Shown piece by piece: positions 15,611 through 24,314 of a DNA stretch of 64,000 nt (the stretch's first letter is position 1; each line of letters begins with the position of its first letter). Source of the stretch: Glaciecola amylolytica (lineage in GTDB: Bacteria > Bacteroidota > Bacteroidia > Flavobacteriales_D > Crocinitomicaceae); the NCBI GenBank assembly GCA_003856375.1, contig CP034120.1, positions 1,550,001 to 1,614,000 of the forward strand. Direction: 5' to 3'. Made by a program: the position numbers and the translations under genes. Under the pieces are notes generated by a model. The model saw only the letters and a program-made list of their open reading frames with translations, searched no databases and was not told the origin of the DNA.

Positions 15611-16483
15611 ATGAAAGGAAAGGCGATTGTGCTTTGGTCGGGAGGAAAGGATTGTAATCTTGCACTGCATTTAGCAAAGCAGGAGGGATACGAGATTATT
15701 GCATTGGTGACTTTTTGTTCCGAATCAACTGAATTCAGAGCACATCCGAAGGAATGGATGGAATTGCAGTCCAAATCATTGGGAATTCCCCATTTATTGC
15801 TGCAGATTCAGGAACCGTTTGCAGAGAATTATGAAGTTCAGCTGCGCAAATTGAAAGAGCAATTGGAAATCGAAGTCCTTGTTTCGGGAGATATTTCGGA
15901 AGTGCACGGAAACTCTAATTGGATCAGTGAACGCGCAAAAGCGGTCGGATTGAAGACATTTCTTCCTCTATGGCATACAGAGCGGGAAGAGGTGATGAGT
16001 CTTTTGCTGAAATTCGATTTCGAAGTCATGCTGACCATGATAAAAACTCCCTGGCTTGAAGAGCATTTTCCTGGAAGAACAATCGATCCGGATCTTCTGG
16101 AAGAGTTCAGAACATTGGGCCTGCAAAACGGATTGGATTTGTGCGGAGAGCAAGGAGAATACCATACAATGGTTTTAAATGGCCCGGGATATCGTTCACC
16201 CATTGCGTTGAAGAATTTCAAAATCACAAAATTCGAAGAACTTGTTCACTTGTCGGAAATGAGTCTGTCGCTGGATGGAGATTATAAAGTCCCGACACTT
16301 GAAAAGCACAAGATTTGTGTCAACTGCGGAGTTCCATTTTCTTGTTACACACAAGGCTGTTGGTGCGCAGAGCTCCCCATGATTATGCCCATGGAAAACA
16401 TCACGGATTGTTTGTGCCCGAACTGCCTGAAAGCGACTATTAATCAAAAGCTGGTTGAAAACAACCTGAAGCCGATTGAATAG
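15611..16483 (+). CDS. Dph6-like ATP-pyrophosphatase fused to a Cys-rich CWC domain
   Basis: Residues 1-225 form an adenine-nucleotide alpha-hydrolase of the diphthine-ammonia-ligase (Dph6/MJ0570) family: the ATP loop LWSGGKDC at 8-15, SGDISEVHGN, PLWHTEREEV and the GEQGEYHTMVLNGPGY motif. Bacterial members have no diphthamide and their substrate is unsettled. Residues 232-290 carry eight cysteines (236, 239, 245, 250, 252, 267, 269, 272), with CWC at 250-252 and C-C-P-N-C at 267-272, matching the cysteine-rich CWC family, a likely metal-binding module. The fusion implies that the CWC domain works with the ligase. The gene stands alone between minus-strand neighbours. Confidence 0.8.
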   Translation: MKGKAIVLWSGGKDCNLALHLAKQEGYEIIALVTFCSESTEFRAHPKEWMELQSKSLGIPHLLLQIQEPFAENYEVQLRKLKEQLEIEVLVSGDISEVHGNSNWISERAKAVGLKTFLPLWHTEREEVMSLLLKFDFEVMLTMIKTPWLEEHFPGRTIDPDLLEEFRTLGLQNGLDLCGEQGEYHTMVLNGPGYRSPIALKNFKITKFEELVHLSEMSLSLDGDYKVPTLEKHKICVNCGVPFSCYTQGCWCAELPMIMPMENITDCLCPNCLKATINQKLVENNLKPIE

Positions 16484-16487
16484 GAAG

Positions 16488-17444
16488 CTATTTTGTCATC
16501 CCTTTTTCCAGGAAACTTTGGAATGTGTTTGCTCCGTCTTCATAAGACCAGCTTGCAATGATTTTTCCATCGGGTGAAAGGATGTAAAGTATTGGCTGGC
16601 TGACGGACTTAAACGTTTCTTTTTGAAGCTCCGTGTATTTTTCTCCAATCGTCTTTGTTTCACCCGGTAGTTTTTGTCTGTTGTCCACATATGCGATTTT
16701 GTAGACGAAATGTTGTTGAATGGTTTTTTGAATCCTTGAATCCTTCAAGAGTTGATCTTCGAATTTTCGTGCATTCACACAGCCATAGCAGGAAAAGTAA
16801 AGAAGACCGTTTTTATTTTTTGTTTTGGCATCTGCCAATAATTTTTCCAACGTTTGCAATTCAGGAAAGACCAGTGGTTGATTTGAAGAAGCAGCTGGAT
16901 TTTGAGATTGTCCGAAAGCCGTGATTGCCTCTTTGTAATTCCAGGATTTATTTTGAGTTTCTAAAAAAGATTTGAAAATATCGACTTCTTCATTGGTTAA
17001 TCCGGCAGTAATTAATTTGGAACGAATGGCTTCAAATTTACTGAGTTCAACAGGCATTTTTTCTATTTCTAGCCGGACGATGGTTCCCTTTCTCATTTTT
17101 TGATAAAGTTCTCCGTTCTCATTTTTGAAGGTGGAAATCAAATCAATTAAAGCCTGATAAGTGATCAGATCATTTAATTCCGTTTTATTGGATACTAATA
17201 ATTGCGCGAGTACCGGCCCCTGGAAAATCATTCCATCAATTGAATCCAGATTCCCACATTCCTGAAGAACGCTATAATCGTGCTTTACCGAATCCAGGTT
17301 CATGGTTTGCTGCTGACCTTGTCTGAATATATAAGGTTGTTGATTCAGTAAAGTCTTGCAGTCTTGTTCTTTCTCTTGAGAACACGCGGTTAGCTGGATA
17401 AACAATAACAGAACGAAAAAGGGAAGTATGGCAGTGTTTTTCAT
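16488..17444 (-). CDS. Thioredoxin-like lipoprotein
   Basis: The 318-residue product has a lipobox LTAC (Cys21). Residues of about 60-190 are helical and unrecognised. The C-terminal third is thioredoxin-like: LLYFSCYGCVNARKFEDQLLKD (redox pair CYGC), then the strand YKIAYVDN, a cis-Pro-type QPILYILSPDGKIIASW and a closing helix. The layout 'CxxC-N/A-R-K-xE' is that of Thioredoxin_7/DsbD-gamma-like lipoproteins, which act on thiols in the periplasm. It is convergent with the Dph6-like gene, with only 4 bases between stops. Partners are unknown. Confidence 0.75.
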   Translation of the reverse strand: MKNTAILPFFVLLLFIQLTACSQEKEQDCKTLLNQQPYIFRQGQQQTMNLDSVKHDYSVLQECGNLDSIDGMIFQGPVLAQLLVSNKTELNDLITYQALIDLISTFKNENGELYQKMRKGTIVRLEIEKMPVELSKFEAIRSKLITAGLTNEEVDIFKSFLETQNKSWNYKEAITAFGQSQNPAASSNQPLVFPELQTLEKLLADAKTKNKNGLLYFSCYGCVNARKFEDQLLKDSRIQKTIQQHFVYKIAYVDNRQKLPGETKTIGEKYTELQKETFKSVSQPILYILSPDGKIIASWSYEDGANTFQSFLEKGMTK

Positions 17445-17512
17445 GAGTTAAAAATACTTTTTTTGAAGAATAATCCTTGAAAACCAGTTGGGAATATTGA
17501 AATAAGATCAAA

Positions 17513-17580
17513 AAAGAGCAAGAGCCAAAACCATGAGAGTCAAGACAAAATAACCTGAAAAGTCTAGACTTCTGACCCTT
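17513..17580. repeat. Degenerate 7-bp units with an inverted segment
   Basis: Units such as AAGAGCA, AGAGCCA, GAGAGTC and AAGACAA occur in series, and further on GTCTAGACTTCTGACCC reads as the opposite strand of the same motif. AGTCAAGAC and GTCTAGACT can pair with one mismatch. The region lies between two divergent genes. It is decayed, so exact limits are uncertain. Confidence 0.4.
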
Positions 17581-17663
17581 TAAAACCCGCCTCTGAAAAG
17601 GTTCTAAAGGCATTAATTAACAATTACTTGCACTTTTATTAACAATGATCAAAAAAAAGGTCG

Positions 17664-17672
17664 TACCTTTGC
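17664..17672 (+). promoter_or_regulatory. -7 promoter element of the helicase gene
   Basis: TACCTTTGC is a full match to TAnnTTTGC and lies 22 bases upstream of the helicase ATG. I found no matching TTTG element at the usual spacing upstream. Confidence 0.65.
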
Positions 17673-17693
17673 GCCAAATTTTAGATTTATTAT

Positions 17694-19700
17694 ATGACCT
17701 TTAAAGAACTCGGGTTAAGAGTTGAGGTTCTGCAGTCGATAGAAGCAATGGGTTTTGCAGAACCAACTCCGATCCAACAAAGTGCCATTCCGCACTTGTT
17801 ACAATTAGAAAGCGATTTTGTCGGACTCGCACAAACAGGGACAGGGAAAACAGCCGCATTCGGCCTACCGTTAATTCACAAGGTAACAGACCGCCCCACT
17901 GAAACACAAGGTTTAGTCATCGCTCCAACGCGTGAATTGTGTTTACAAATCTCCAAAGACTTAGAAGCATTTGCTCAATTTGATCGTCAGATTAAAGTAG
18001 TAGCCGTTTACGGTGGTACTGATATCCGTAAGCAAATGAGTGATATCAAGCGTGGTGCAACAATCGTTGTAGCAACGCCCGGGCGTTTGGTTGATTTGAT
18101 CAATCGTAAAGCAATCAACTTGAAAACAGTTGAAACAGTTGTGCTTGACGAAGCAGATGAAATGTTGAATATGGGCTTCAAGGAAGACATTGACGCAATT
18201 TTGGAAGCTACTCCTGAAACAAAGAATGTATGGTTGTTTTCTGCAACAATGCCAAAAGAAGTGGCTGCGATTGCGAAAAACTACATGACAGATCCTTTGG
18301 AAGTTGCCATGGGCCACAAAAATCAAAGTAACGAAAACATCGAGCACATTTACTATACAGTAAAAGAGCGTGATCGTTATGATGCATTAAAAAGATTAAT
18401 CGATGCTAGTCCGGATATCTTCGGATTGGTTTTCTGTCGTACACGTAATGAAACGGCTACTGTTGCTGAGAAATTGGCAAAAGAAGGATATAGCGCTGAA
18501 CCTTTGCACGGAGATTTATCTCAGGCAATGCGTGATCGTGTTATGGATCGTTTCCGTGAGCGTTCAATCCAGTTGTTAGTTGCAACAGACGTTGCTGCTC
18601 GTGGAATTGACGTAGACAATATTACACACGTTATCAATTACAACTTACCGGATGATATCGAGAACTACACGCACCGTTCAGGTCGTACAGCTCGTGCAGG
18701 TCGTCAGGGAAAGTCTTTGGTATTGATCAATACACGTGAGAATTATAAAATTAAAGCAATCGAACGTCAGATTCGTACGACGTTTACAGCTGCTTTGATT
18801 CCTGAAGCTTCAGAAATTTGTGGAATTCAATTGAACAAATTGATTTCTAAAGTGAAAGAAATCGAAGTAAAAGAAAATGATATCGCTCCTTTCTTGCCTG
18901 CAATCATGGCAGATTTCGAAGAGTTGTCAAAAGAAGAAGTGATCAAAAAATTCATCTCAGCAGAATTCAACCGATTCATCGAGTACTATGACCGTGCAGG
19001 TGATTTGAATGTGAGTTCAGGAAGAGGTGATCGTGAAGATCGCAAAGAAAGAAGAGGCGATGATCGTTTTGACCGCAAAGACCGTTTCGAAAGAAGCGAC
19101 AGAGGGGAAAGAAGCGAACGTGCTCCGAGAGCAGACCGCGATAACGCAAACAGAACCCGTTTCTTTGTTAGTCTTGGAAAACGCGATGGATTGAACCCTG
19201 GTGGTTTGCTACGTGTAATCTGTGATTCAACAGGATTGAACAGTGGTTCTATCGGTCGTATCGACGTGATGCCGAACTTCTCATTCTTTGAAGCAGACAA
19301 AACAGATGAATCAGCTATTTTATCTAAAGTAAATGGTGCTGATTACGAAGGACACAGCGTAAGCGTTGAAATCACTCAGAAGAAAGACGGTGGAGATCGC
19401 AGCAGAAGTGGAGGCGGAGAACGTCGTTCATTCGGAGATCGTGACCGTTCTTCAGGAAGCTCAGATCGTCGTTCAGGCGGTGGAGGTTTCAGAGGTGGAA
19501 ATTCCAGCTACGGTAAATCGTCTGAAGGAGGAAGTGATCGCCGCAGTGGTGGAGATCGTGAGCGCAAAGGAGGATTCTCCGGGAATAAATCCTATGGTTC
19601 TGCTTCCGGAGGTTCCGGATCATCAAGCAGAAGAGAAGGAAGTTCAGATCGTCGTTCATCTTCGTCTGGTAGAAAATTCAGTTCAAACAGCTACAAGTAA
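17694..19700 (+). CDS. DEAD-box RNA helicase with DbpA-type RNA-binding domain
   Basis: The 668-residue protein has all core motifs: Q motif GFAEPTPIQ, Walker A AQTGTGKT (46-53), PTRELCLQI, VLDEAD (DEAD 152-155), FSAT (SAT 183-185), VATDVAARGIDV and HRSGRTARAGR. Residues of about 490-565 form a DbpA/CsdA-like RNA-binding fold (RTRFFVSLGKRDGL...). The tail of about 100 residues is rich in Gly, Ser, Arg and Asp (repeats like DRRSGGG and SSDRRS), a disordered RNA-binding region. This is the CsdA/DeaD-like plan used in ribosome assembly and RNA decay, often at low temperature. Codons are biased to CGT and GGA, suggesting high expression. A -7 element lies 22 bases upstream and a hairpin terminator follows the stop. 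Confidence 0.93.
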   Translation: MTFKELGLRVEVLQSIEAMGFAEPTPIQQSAIPHLLQLESDFVGLAQTGTGKTAAFGLPLIHKVTDRPTETQGLVIAPTRELCLQISKDLEAFAQFDRQIKVVAVYGGTDIRKQMSDIKRGATIVVATPGRLVDLINRKAINLKTVETVVLDEADEMLNMGFKEDIDAILEATPETKNVWLFSATMPKEVAAIAKNYMTDPLEVAMGHKNQSNENIEHIYYTVKERDRYDALKRLIDASPDIFGLVFCRTRNETATVAEKLAKEGYSAEPLHGDLSQAMRDRVMDRFRERSIQLLVATDVAARGIDVDNITHVINYNLPDDIENYTHRSGRTARAGRQGKSLVLINTRENYKIKAIERQIRTTFTAALIPEASEICGIQLNKLISKVKEIEVKENDIAPFLPAIMADFEELSKEEVIKKFISAEFNRFIEYYDRAGDLNVSSGRGDREDRKERRGDDRFDRKDRFERSDRGERSERAPRADRDNANRTRFFVSLGKRDGLNPGGLLRVICDSTGLNSGSIGRIDVMPNFSFFEADKTDESAILSKVNGADYEGHSVSVEITQKKDGGDRSRSGGGERRSFGDRDRSSGSSDRRSGGGGFRGGNSSYGKSSEGGSDRRSGGDRERKGGFSGNKSYGSASGGSGSSSRREGSSDRRSSSSGRKFSSNSYK

Positions 19701-19706
19701 TTGAGA

Positions 19707-19743
19707 CTTTGTCTCCTCCTTTGGAGGGAAGGGGGAGACAAAG
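19707..19743 (+). terminator. Hairpin after the helicase gene, member of a repeat family
   Basis: CTTTGTCTCC and GGGAGACAAAG pair around an inner CCTCC/GGAGG stem with a TTT loop. It begins 6 bases after the stop. The tail is AT-rich and not a pure T tract. The core CTCCTTTGGAGG recurs at 19842-19857 and 21700-21747. Confidence 0.6.
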
Positions 19744-19841
19744 CAATTATTACAATAAGATTTTTAAATCAACAAAGAATAACAAAGAAGTGCCAGGGAA
19801 GCAATACGGAGAGATAAATTGAAAATATCCTCCCCCTCAGT

Positions 19842-19857
19842 CCCCCTCCAAAGGGGG
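19842..19857. repeat. CCCCCT/AGGGGG hairpin, inverted copy of the same repeat family
   Basis: CCCCCTCCAAAGGGGG forms a 6-bp GC stem with a 4-base loop. The surrounding CTCCCCCTCAGTCCCCCTCC, read on the minus strand, resembles the hairpin at 19707-19743. It lies 35 bases upstream of typA. Confidence 0.55.
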
Positions 19858-19891
19858 AAGCAATTCCAACTTCTAGTTTAAAAGATTAACA

Positions 19892-21688
19892 ATGGAAATT
19901 AGAAACATCGCAATTATTGCACACGTTGACCACGGTAAGACAACATTGGTTGATAAAATGATTGAGGCAGGAAATGTATTGAATGAACGTGATCGTCCTA
20001 CCGGGGATTTGATTATGGACAGTAACGATTTAGAGCGCGAACGTGGAATCACGATTGTATCTAAAAACGTTTCCGTTTCTTACAAAGGAACAAAGATTAA
20101 CATTATCGACACTCCTGGTCACGCCGACTTTGGAGGAGAGGTAGAGCGTGTATTGAATATGGCTGACGGAGTTTGTTTGCTGGTGGATGCTTTTGAAGGT
20201 CCGATGCCGCAAACACGTTTCGTATTAGGAAAAGCATTGTCAATGGGAATCAAACCATTGTTGGTAATCAACAAGGTTGACAAAGACAACTGTACTCCTG
20301 ACGAAGTTCATGAAAAAGTATTCGATTTGATGTTCGAACTGGATGCAAACGAAGAGCAGTTGGAATTCCCTACAATCTACGGTTCTGCTAAAAACGGTTG
20401 GATGTCTACAGACTGGAAACAACCGAAAACAGATATTACAGATTTGTTGGATCAGATTTTGGATTATTTCCCGCCACGTAAAATTGAAGAAGGAAATACA
20501 CAAATGTTGATCACTTCTTTGGATTTCTCTACGTACGTTGGACGTATCGCTATCGGTCGTTTACACCGTGGAGAATTGAAAGAAAATCAGCCGATTGTAT
20601 TGGCAAAACGCGATGGAACTCAAGAGAAACACCGTGTGAAAGAATTGTTCGTATTTGACGGAACTGAGCGTCGTAAAGTAGATTCAGTTGCTGCAGGAGA
20701 TATTTGTGCTGTAACAGGAATTGAAGGTTTTGAGATCGGTGATGTAATCTGTGATGTTGAAAATCCGGAGCCATTGGCATCTATCAAAATCGATGAGCCT
20801 ACGATGAACATGTTGTTCTCTATTAACGATTCACCATTCTTCGGAAAAGAAGGGAAGAAAGTAACTTCTCGTCACATCCAGGAGCGTTTGCAGAAAGAAT
20901 TAGAGAAAAACCTTGCAATGCGTGTTTCAGATACGGATAAAGCAGACAAGTGGATCGTTGCAGGTCGTGGTGTATTGCATTTATCAGTATTGATCGAAAC
21001 AATGCGTCGTGAAGGATACGAATTACAAGTTGGTCAGCCACAGGTAATTTTGAAAGAAATTGACGGTAAAAAATGTGAGCCAATTGAAGAATTGACAATC
21101 GACTTACCGGAAGAGTTTTCAGGAACAGCTGTAGAAGCAGTGACAAAACGCAAAGGTGAAATGACGAATATGGAGCCGAAAGGAGCTCGTATGATCATTC
21201 AATTCCAGATTCCATCCCGTGGAATTATCGGATTGCGTAACTACTTGTTGACACAAACTGCCGGTGAAGCGATTATGACTCACCGTTTCCTTGAATACCA
21301 ACCATACAAAGGAGATATTCCCGGGCGCCAAAACGGATCTATGATCTCATTGGAGCAAGGAACATCGATTCCATTCTCATTGAATAACTTACAAGATCGT
21401 GGTAAATTCTTCATTAATCCGAATGAAAACATCTACGAAGGACAAGTAATCGGTGAAAACTCACGTGCAGGAGATTTGTGTGTGAACGTAACAAAGACAA
21501 AGAAAATGTCGAACATGCGTTCATCAGGAGCAGACGAGAAAGTTCGTTTGGCACCGGCAAAAATCTTCAGTTTGGAAGAGTGTTTGGAATACATCCAGGG
21601 AGATGAATATGTTGAAGTAACACCGGAAAACCTGCGTATCCGCAAAATCTTGTTGAAAGAAGGCGAGCGTAAGCGTTCAGGAAAATAA
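19892..21688 (+). CDS. typA: Translational GTPase TypA/BipA
   Basis: The 598-residue protein has the EF-G-like G domain: [11 protein letters not shown] (G1, 10-20), RGITI (G2), [12 protein letters not shown] (G3), NKVD (G4) and a GSAKNGW segment near G5. Domain II, an EF-G domain III/V-like pair ([34 protein letters not shown]...GLRNYL) and the TypA-specific C-terminal domain ([18 protein letters not shown]) follow. Length and order match BipA throughout. It binds 70S ribosomes and helps assembly and stress translation. Codons show the same CGT-rich bias as the helicase upstream. Hairpin repeats stand on both sides. Confidence 0.97.
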   Translation: MEIRNIAIIAHVDHGKTTLVDKMIEAGNVLNERDRPTGDLIMDSNDLERERGITIVSKNVSVSYKGTKINIIDTPGHADFGGEVERVLNMADGVCLLVDAFEGPMPQTRFVLGKALSMGIKPLLVINKVDKDNCTPDEVHEKVFDLMFELDANEEQLEFPTIYGSAKNGWMSTDWKQPKTDITDLLDQILDYFPPRKIEEGNTQMLITSLDFSTYVGRIAIGRLHRGELKENQPIVLAKRDGTQEKHRVKELFVFDGTERRKVDSVAAGDICAVTGIEGFEIGDVICDVENPEPLASIKIDEPTMNMLFSINDSPFFGKEGKKVTSRHIQERLQKELEKNLAMRVSDTDKADKWIVAGRGVLHLSVLIETMRREGYELQVGQPQVILKEIDGKKCEPIEELTIDLPEEFSGTAVEAVTKRKGEMTNMEPKGARMIIQFQIPSRGIIGLRNYLLTQTAGEAIMTHRFLEYQPYKGDIPGRQNGSMISLEQGTSIPFSLNNLQDRGKFFINPNENIYEGQVIGENSRAGDLCVNVTKTKKMSNMRSSGADEKVRLAPAKIFSLEECLEYIQGDEYVEVTPENLRIRKILLKEGERKRSGK

Positions 21689-21699
21689 TTAGTCGGTAC

Positions 21700-21747
21700 C
21701 TTCGACCCTGTTCAGTCACCTTTGGAGGAGGCTAAGAGGAGACGAAG
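21700..21747 (+). repeat. Hairpin repeat after typA, third family member
   Basis: CTTCG at 21700-21704 pairs with CGAAG at 21743-21747, and an inner CCTTTGGAGG sits in the middle. The order CACCTTTGGAGGAGG...GAGGAGAC parallels the copy after the helicase gene. It lies 12 bases after the typA stop and may help to end transcription together with the stronger terminator downstream. Confidence 0.5.
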
Positions 21748-21762
21748 TTCTGATAAATATTG

Positions 21763-21800
21763 AAAAGCGATTTTCCGCCTCAGGTGGAAAATCGCTTTTT
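21763..21800 (+). terminator. Strong Rho-independent terminator after typA
   Basis: AAAAGCGATTTTCC pairs perfectly with GGAAAATCGCTTTT, and the descending arm runs straight into further T residues. It ends 23 bases before the next ATG, which shows that 21823 and not an upstream in-frame codon starts the following gene. Confidence 0.9.
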
Positions 21801-21822
21801 GTTTACAAATAATGACGAAAAC

Positions 21823-22197
21823 ATGATCGAATCAAAACTCACATTAGAAATTATTACAGCAACACTGCAAGGTGAAAAGCACGAAGCACAAATCACCAAC
21901 CAGTTGGAGCATTTAGAAGAAGTGGAATATGAGCATACGGATTCCGGACTTCTTATTTTTATTGAGTATAGAAAGCAGGCCAAAGAATTTTGGTTAACAG
22001 ATGAGCAGTTACACGAACTATTCGGAGAATCAAGTCCCGAATTATCTAAAGTTGAATTGATCAATGAAGAATTGAATATTCATGCAGAAACATCGGTACA
22101 TTTTACAAATGGAATGATAGACCGTGTAGAGATTTGGAACAAACTGGGAGATTATCCGGAAGAAGATCTGGAGACCTGGGAATTGAGAAGAATCTGA
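21823..22197 (+). CDS. Small acidic protein of unknown function
   Basis: I start at 21823 (124 residues) because the upstream part of the open frame is the terminator hairpin. The protein is soluble and strongly acidic, with a LEHLEEVEYEHTDSGLLIFIEYRKQAKEFWLTDEQL core and a C-terminal beta/alpha part (AETSVHFTNGMIDRVEIWN...). No membrane segment, signal peptide or known motif was seen. It is flanked by terminators on both sides (21763-21800 and 22302-22337), so it is a single-gene unit. Confidence 0.7.
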   Translation: MIESKLTLEIITATLQGEKHEAQITNQLEHLEEVEYEHTDSGLLIFIEYRKQAKEFWLTDEQLHELFGESSPELSKVELINEELNIHAETSVHFTNGMIDRVEIWNKLGDYPEEDLETWELRRI

Positions 22198-22301
22198 TAA
22201 TGTAACGAAACACATTGGTCGGGAGTGGACATTCAGGTGTTATTCGTTCAGGCAAGCTGCTTGCAAATAGTAACCGAAAAACTCAAAACGACTCTTAAAA
22301 T

Positions 22302-22337
22302 AAAAAAGTGATTTGTCTCCGGACGGATCACTTTTTT
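22302..22337 (+). terminator. Rho-independent terminator
   Basis: AAAAAAGTGATTTGTC pairs with GACGGATCACTTTTTT, with two G-T wobbles and a TCCG loop, and a T tract follows. It ends the transcript of 21823-22197. Confidence 0.9.
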
Positions 22338-22446
22338 TGTTTACCATTTTAAGTGTTATTTTTATCTCTTGTGCGAGAATTTAGAGGATAGTAATAGAAA
22401 TTCCTTTGCGCTCTTCTTAAATACGAAGTTGACTTAATAAAATCGA

Positions 22447-23115
22447 ATGATGGATACATATAGCGGAATCTTAATAGTTATTGGTGTTTTGTATTTACTC
22501 GTTTTTATTGCAGGAATTTTAAGCGTTGCTCCTTCCGTAGATAGTTCGGATTATTTAACGAAAGCCGCACAGCGGCCAAATCAAACATATAAAGCAGTCT
22601 TTTTTCAGTTTTTAATGATGGTTTTATATATCGGGATTGCAATTTTGTTCTATCCGATACTGAAAATTTCTAATGGAGAATTAGCAACAGGATTTCTTAT
22701 CTCCAGAATTATAGCAGGGCTGTTTGTTTTAATAGGAACCATAATACTCTTGCTGATATTGAACTTAAGTCAGGAATTTGTCAAAGGGAATGCTTCAAAT
22801 TTGTCTCATTATACCTTGATCGGAGACTTACTCAAAACAGCGCGCGATTTGGTGAATCATGTTGGTATGATCATCGTGTTATGCATGGGAGGAATCCTGT
22901 TAAACATCATCATGATTCAATCGGAACTGGTTCCAATCTGGCTTTCCGTTTGGGGCTTATTTGGTTCCGTAATAGCAATCATCGCGAGTATTCTTGCCTT
23001 GATAAAACGGGTAGAAATCATTTCCCCGGTATATTTGATTTTGAATGTACCCATTGTTTTGCAGGAGATTGTTTTTGCAGCGTTTTTAATACTGAAAGGA
23101 CTTCAACTGATTTGA
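22447..23115 (+). CDS. DUF4386-like membrane protein
   Basis: The 222-residue protein has about seven predicted membrane helices: 9-29, 56-76, 88-110, 138-158, 167-187, and two near the C-terminus. The pattern of a short N-terminal helix, a polar loop with SSDYLTKAA and paired hydrophobic helices with LL-LN fits the DUF4386 family of integral membrane proteins of unknown role. ATG codons lie at 22447 and 22450. Its stop is 20 bases before the GNAT gene start, so cotranscription is likely. The family call is from overall resemblance. Confidence 0.65.
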   Translation: MMDTYSGILIVIGVLYLLVFIAGILSVAPSVDSSDYLTKAAQRPNQTYKAVFFQFLMMVLYIGIAILFYPILKISNGELATGFLISRIIAGLFVLIGTIILLLILNLSQEFVKGNASNLSHYTLIGDLLKTARDLVNHVGMIIVLCMGGILLNIIMIQSELVPIWLSVWGLFGSVIAIIASILALIKRVEIISPVYLILNVPIVLQEIVFAAFLILKGLQLI

Positions 23116-23135
23116 CCACCAAAAAACAAACAGAA

Positions 23136-23612
23136 ATGCATCATTCTTTTACCCTTAGAAAAGGAGAGCAAAACGACTTGATCGAATTGCAGAAGCTATA
23201 TGTAGATACCATAACAACAGTTTGTACTGCTGACTACGACAAACAACAAATTGAAGTATGGACATCCGGTATTGAAAACAAACAACGTTGGGACGAAATG
23301 ATCACAAAGCAATTTGTTTTAGTTGCTCAGAACGAAAACAAAATCGTTGGATTTGCAACACTGGACAAAGGGAATTACATTGACTTTTTCTATATTCACA
23401 AAGATCACCAACGGCAAGGAATCGCAAACAGATTGCTTGCCGAGATTGAAGCTGAAGCAAGACGATTGAAGCAAACCGATTTAATTTCGGATATCAGTAA
23501 AACAGCAAAACCCTTTTTTGAGAAGAATGACTTCATTGTTCTGGCGGAACAAACGATAATTAAAAAAGGAGTAAATCTATCGAACTATCAAATGACCAAA
23601 AAGCTTGTTTAA
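23136..23612 (+). CDS. GNAT-family N-acetyltransferase
   Basis: I start at 23136 (158 residues, MHHSFTLRKGEQ) since the upstream extension overlaps the membrane-protein gene in another frame. The GNAT fold is clear: N-terminal FTLRKGEQNDLIELQKLYVDTI, strands FVLVAQNENKIVGFATLD and YIDFFYIHKDHQRQGIANRLL (the R/QxxGxG/A acetyl-CoA loop with QRQGIA), then KPFFEKNDFIV. It transfers an acetyl group from acetyl-CoA to an unknown amine. It follows the DUF4386-like gene by 20 bases. Confidence 0.85.
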   Translation: MHHSFTLRKGEQNDLIELQKLYVDTITTVCTADYDKQQIEVWTSGIENKQRWDEMITKQFVLVAQNENKIVGFATLDKGNYIDFFYIHKDHQRQGIANRLLAEIEAEARRLKQTDLISDISKTAKPFFEKNDFIVLAEQTIIKKGVNLSNYQMTKKLV

Positions 23613-23683
23613 AAAATCATTACAGCCCGTTTCATCGAAAATCAAACAGATAGTTCTATTTTTAGAAGTAGACAAATCAAACT

Positions 23684-24259
23684 ATGTTTATCAGAAAAGC
23701 AAATCAGGAAGAGTCTGAAATTATTGCCTCTCATATTATATTGGCAATGGAAGACATCGTTTATAAGTTCATCGGAGAGAAATCACCGGAAAAAGCGCTT
23801 TGGTTTTTAAGTAGTTTAACCGAAGAGAAAGGAAATCAATATTCTTATGAAAACTGCTGGGTAGCAGAATTGGCAGGTGAAATTGTTGGTGTTGCATTGG
23901 TGTATGACGGGGCGAGATTAAATGAGTTGAGAGAACCGGTTGCACACAAAGTCAACACGCTGTTTAACAAAGAATTCAATCCTGAAGACGAAACACAGGC
24001 CGGAGAATATTACATTGATTGTGTAGCGGTGAATCCGAATCAACAGGGAAAAGGAATCGGCTCAAAAATATTTCAGTTTTTGATTCATGAATACGTCGAT
24101 CAAAGGAATGAAACACTCGGTTTGTTGGTAGATAAAGACAATCCGAATGCTAAAAAACTGTATTTGAAATTGGGCTTTGAAATCGTGGGTGAAAAAACAC
24201 TTGCTGGTAAAGAGATGGAACACCTTCAGTTTAAAAAGGCGAGTTCAGATTCTAATTAA
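23684..24259 (+). CDS. GNAT-family N-acetyltransferase
   Basis: The 191-residue protein reads FIRKANQEESEIIASHIILAMEDI at the N-terminus, CWVAELAGEIVGVALVYDG in the middle strands, YYIDCVAVNPNQQGKGIGSKIFQFL with the acetyl-CoA loop QQGKGIG, and NPNAKKLYLKLGFEIVGE at the end. This is a complete GNAT fold. It is a separate gene from the acetyltransferase upstream, 71 bases away, and the two are only distantly alike. The substrate is unknown. Confidence 0.88.
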   Translation: MFIRKANQEESEIIASHIILAMEDIVYKFIGEKSPEKALWFLSSLTEEKGNQYSYENCWVAELAGEIVGVALVYDGARLNELREPVAHKVNTLFNKEFNPEDETQAGEYYIDCVAVNPNQQGKGIGSKIFQFLIHEYVDQRNETLGLLVDKDNPNAKKLYLKLGFEIVGEKTLAGKEMEHLQFKKASSDSN

Positions 24260-24314
24260 TACTGAATCAGGCAAAAGAACTGCAATCGGGTTAGTATAAA
24301 TGGCAAAAAAGTAA

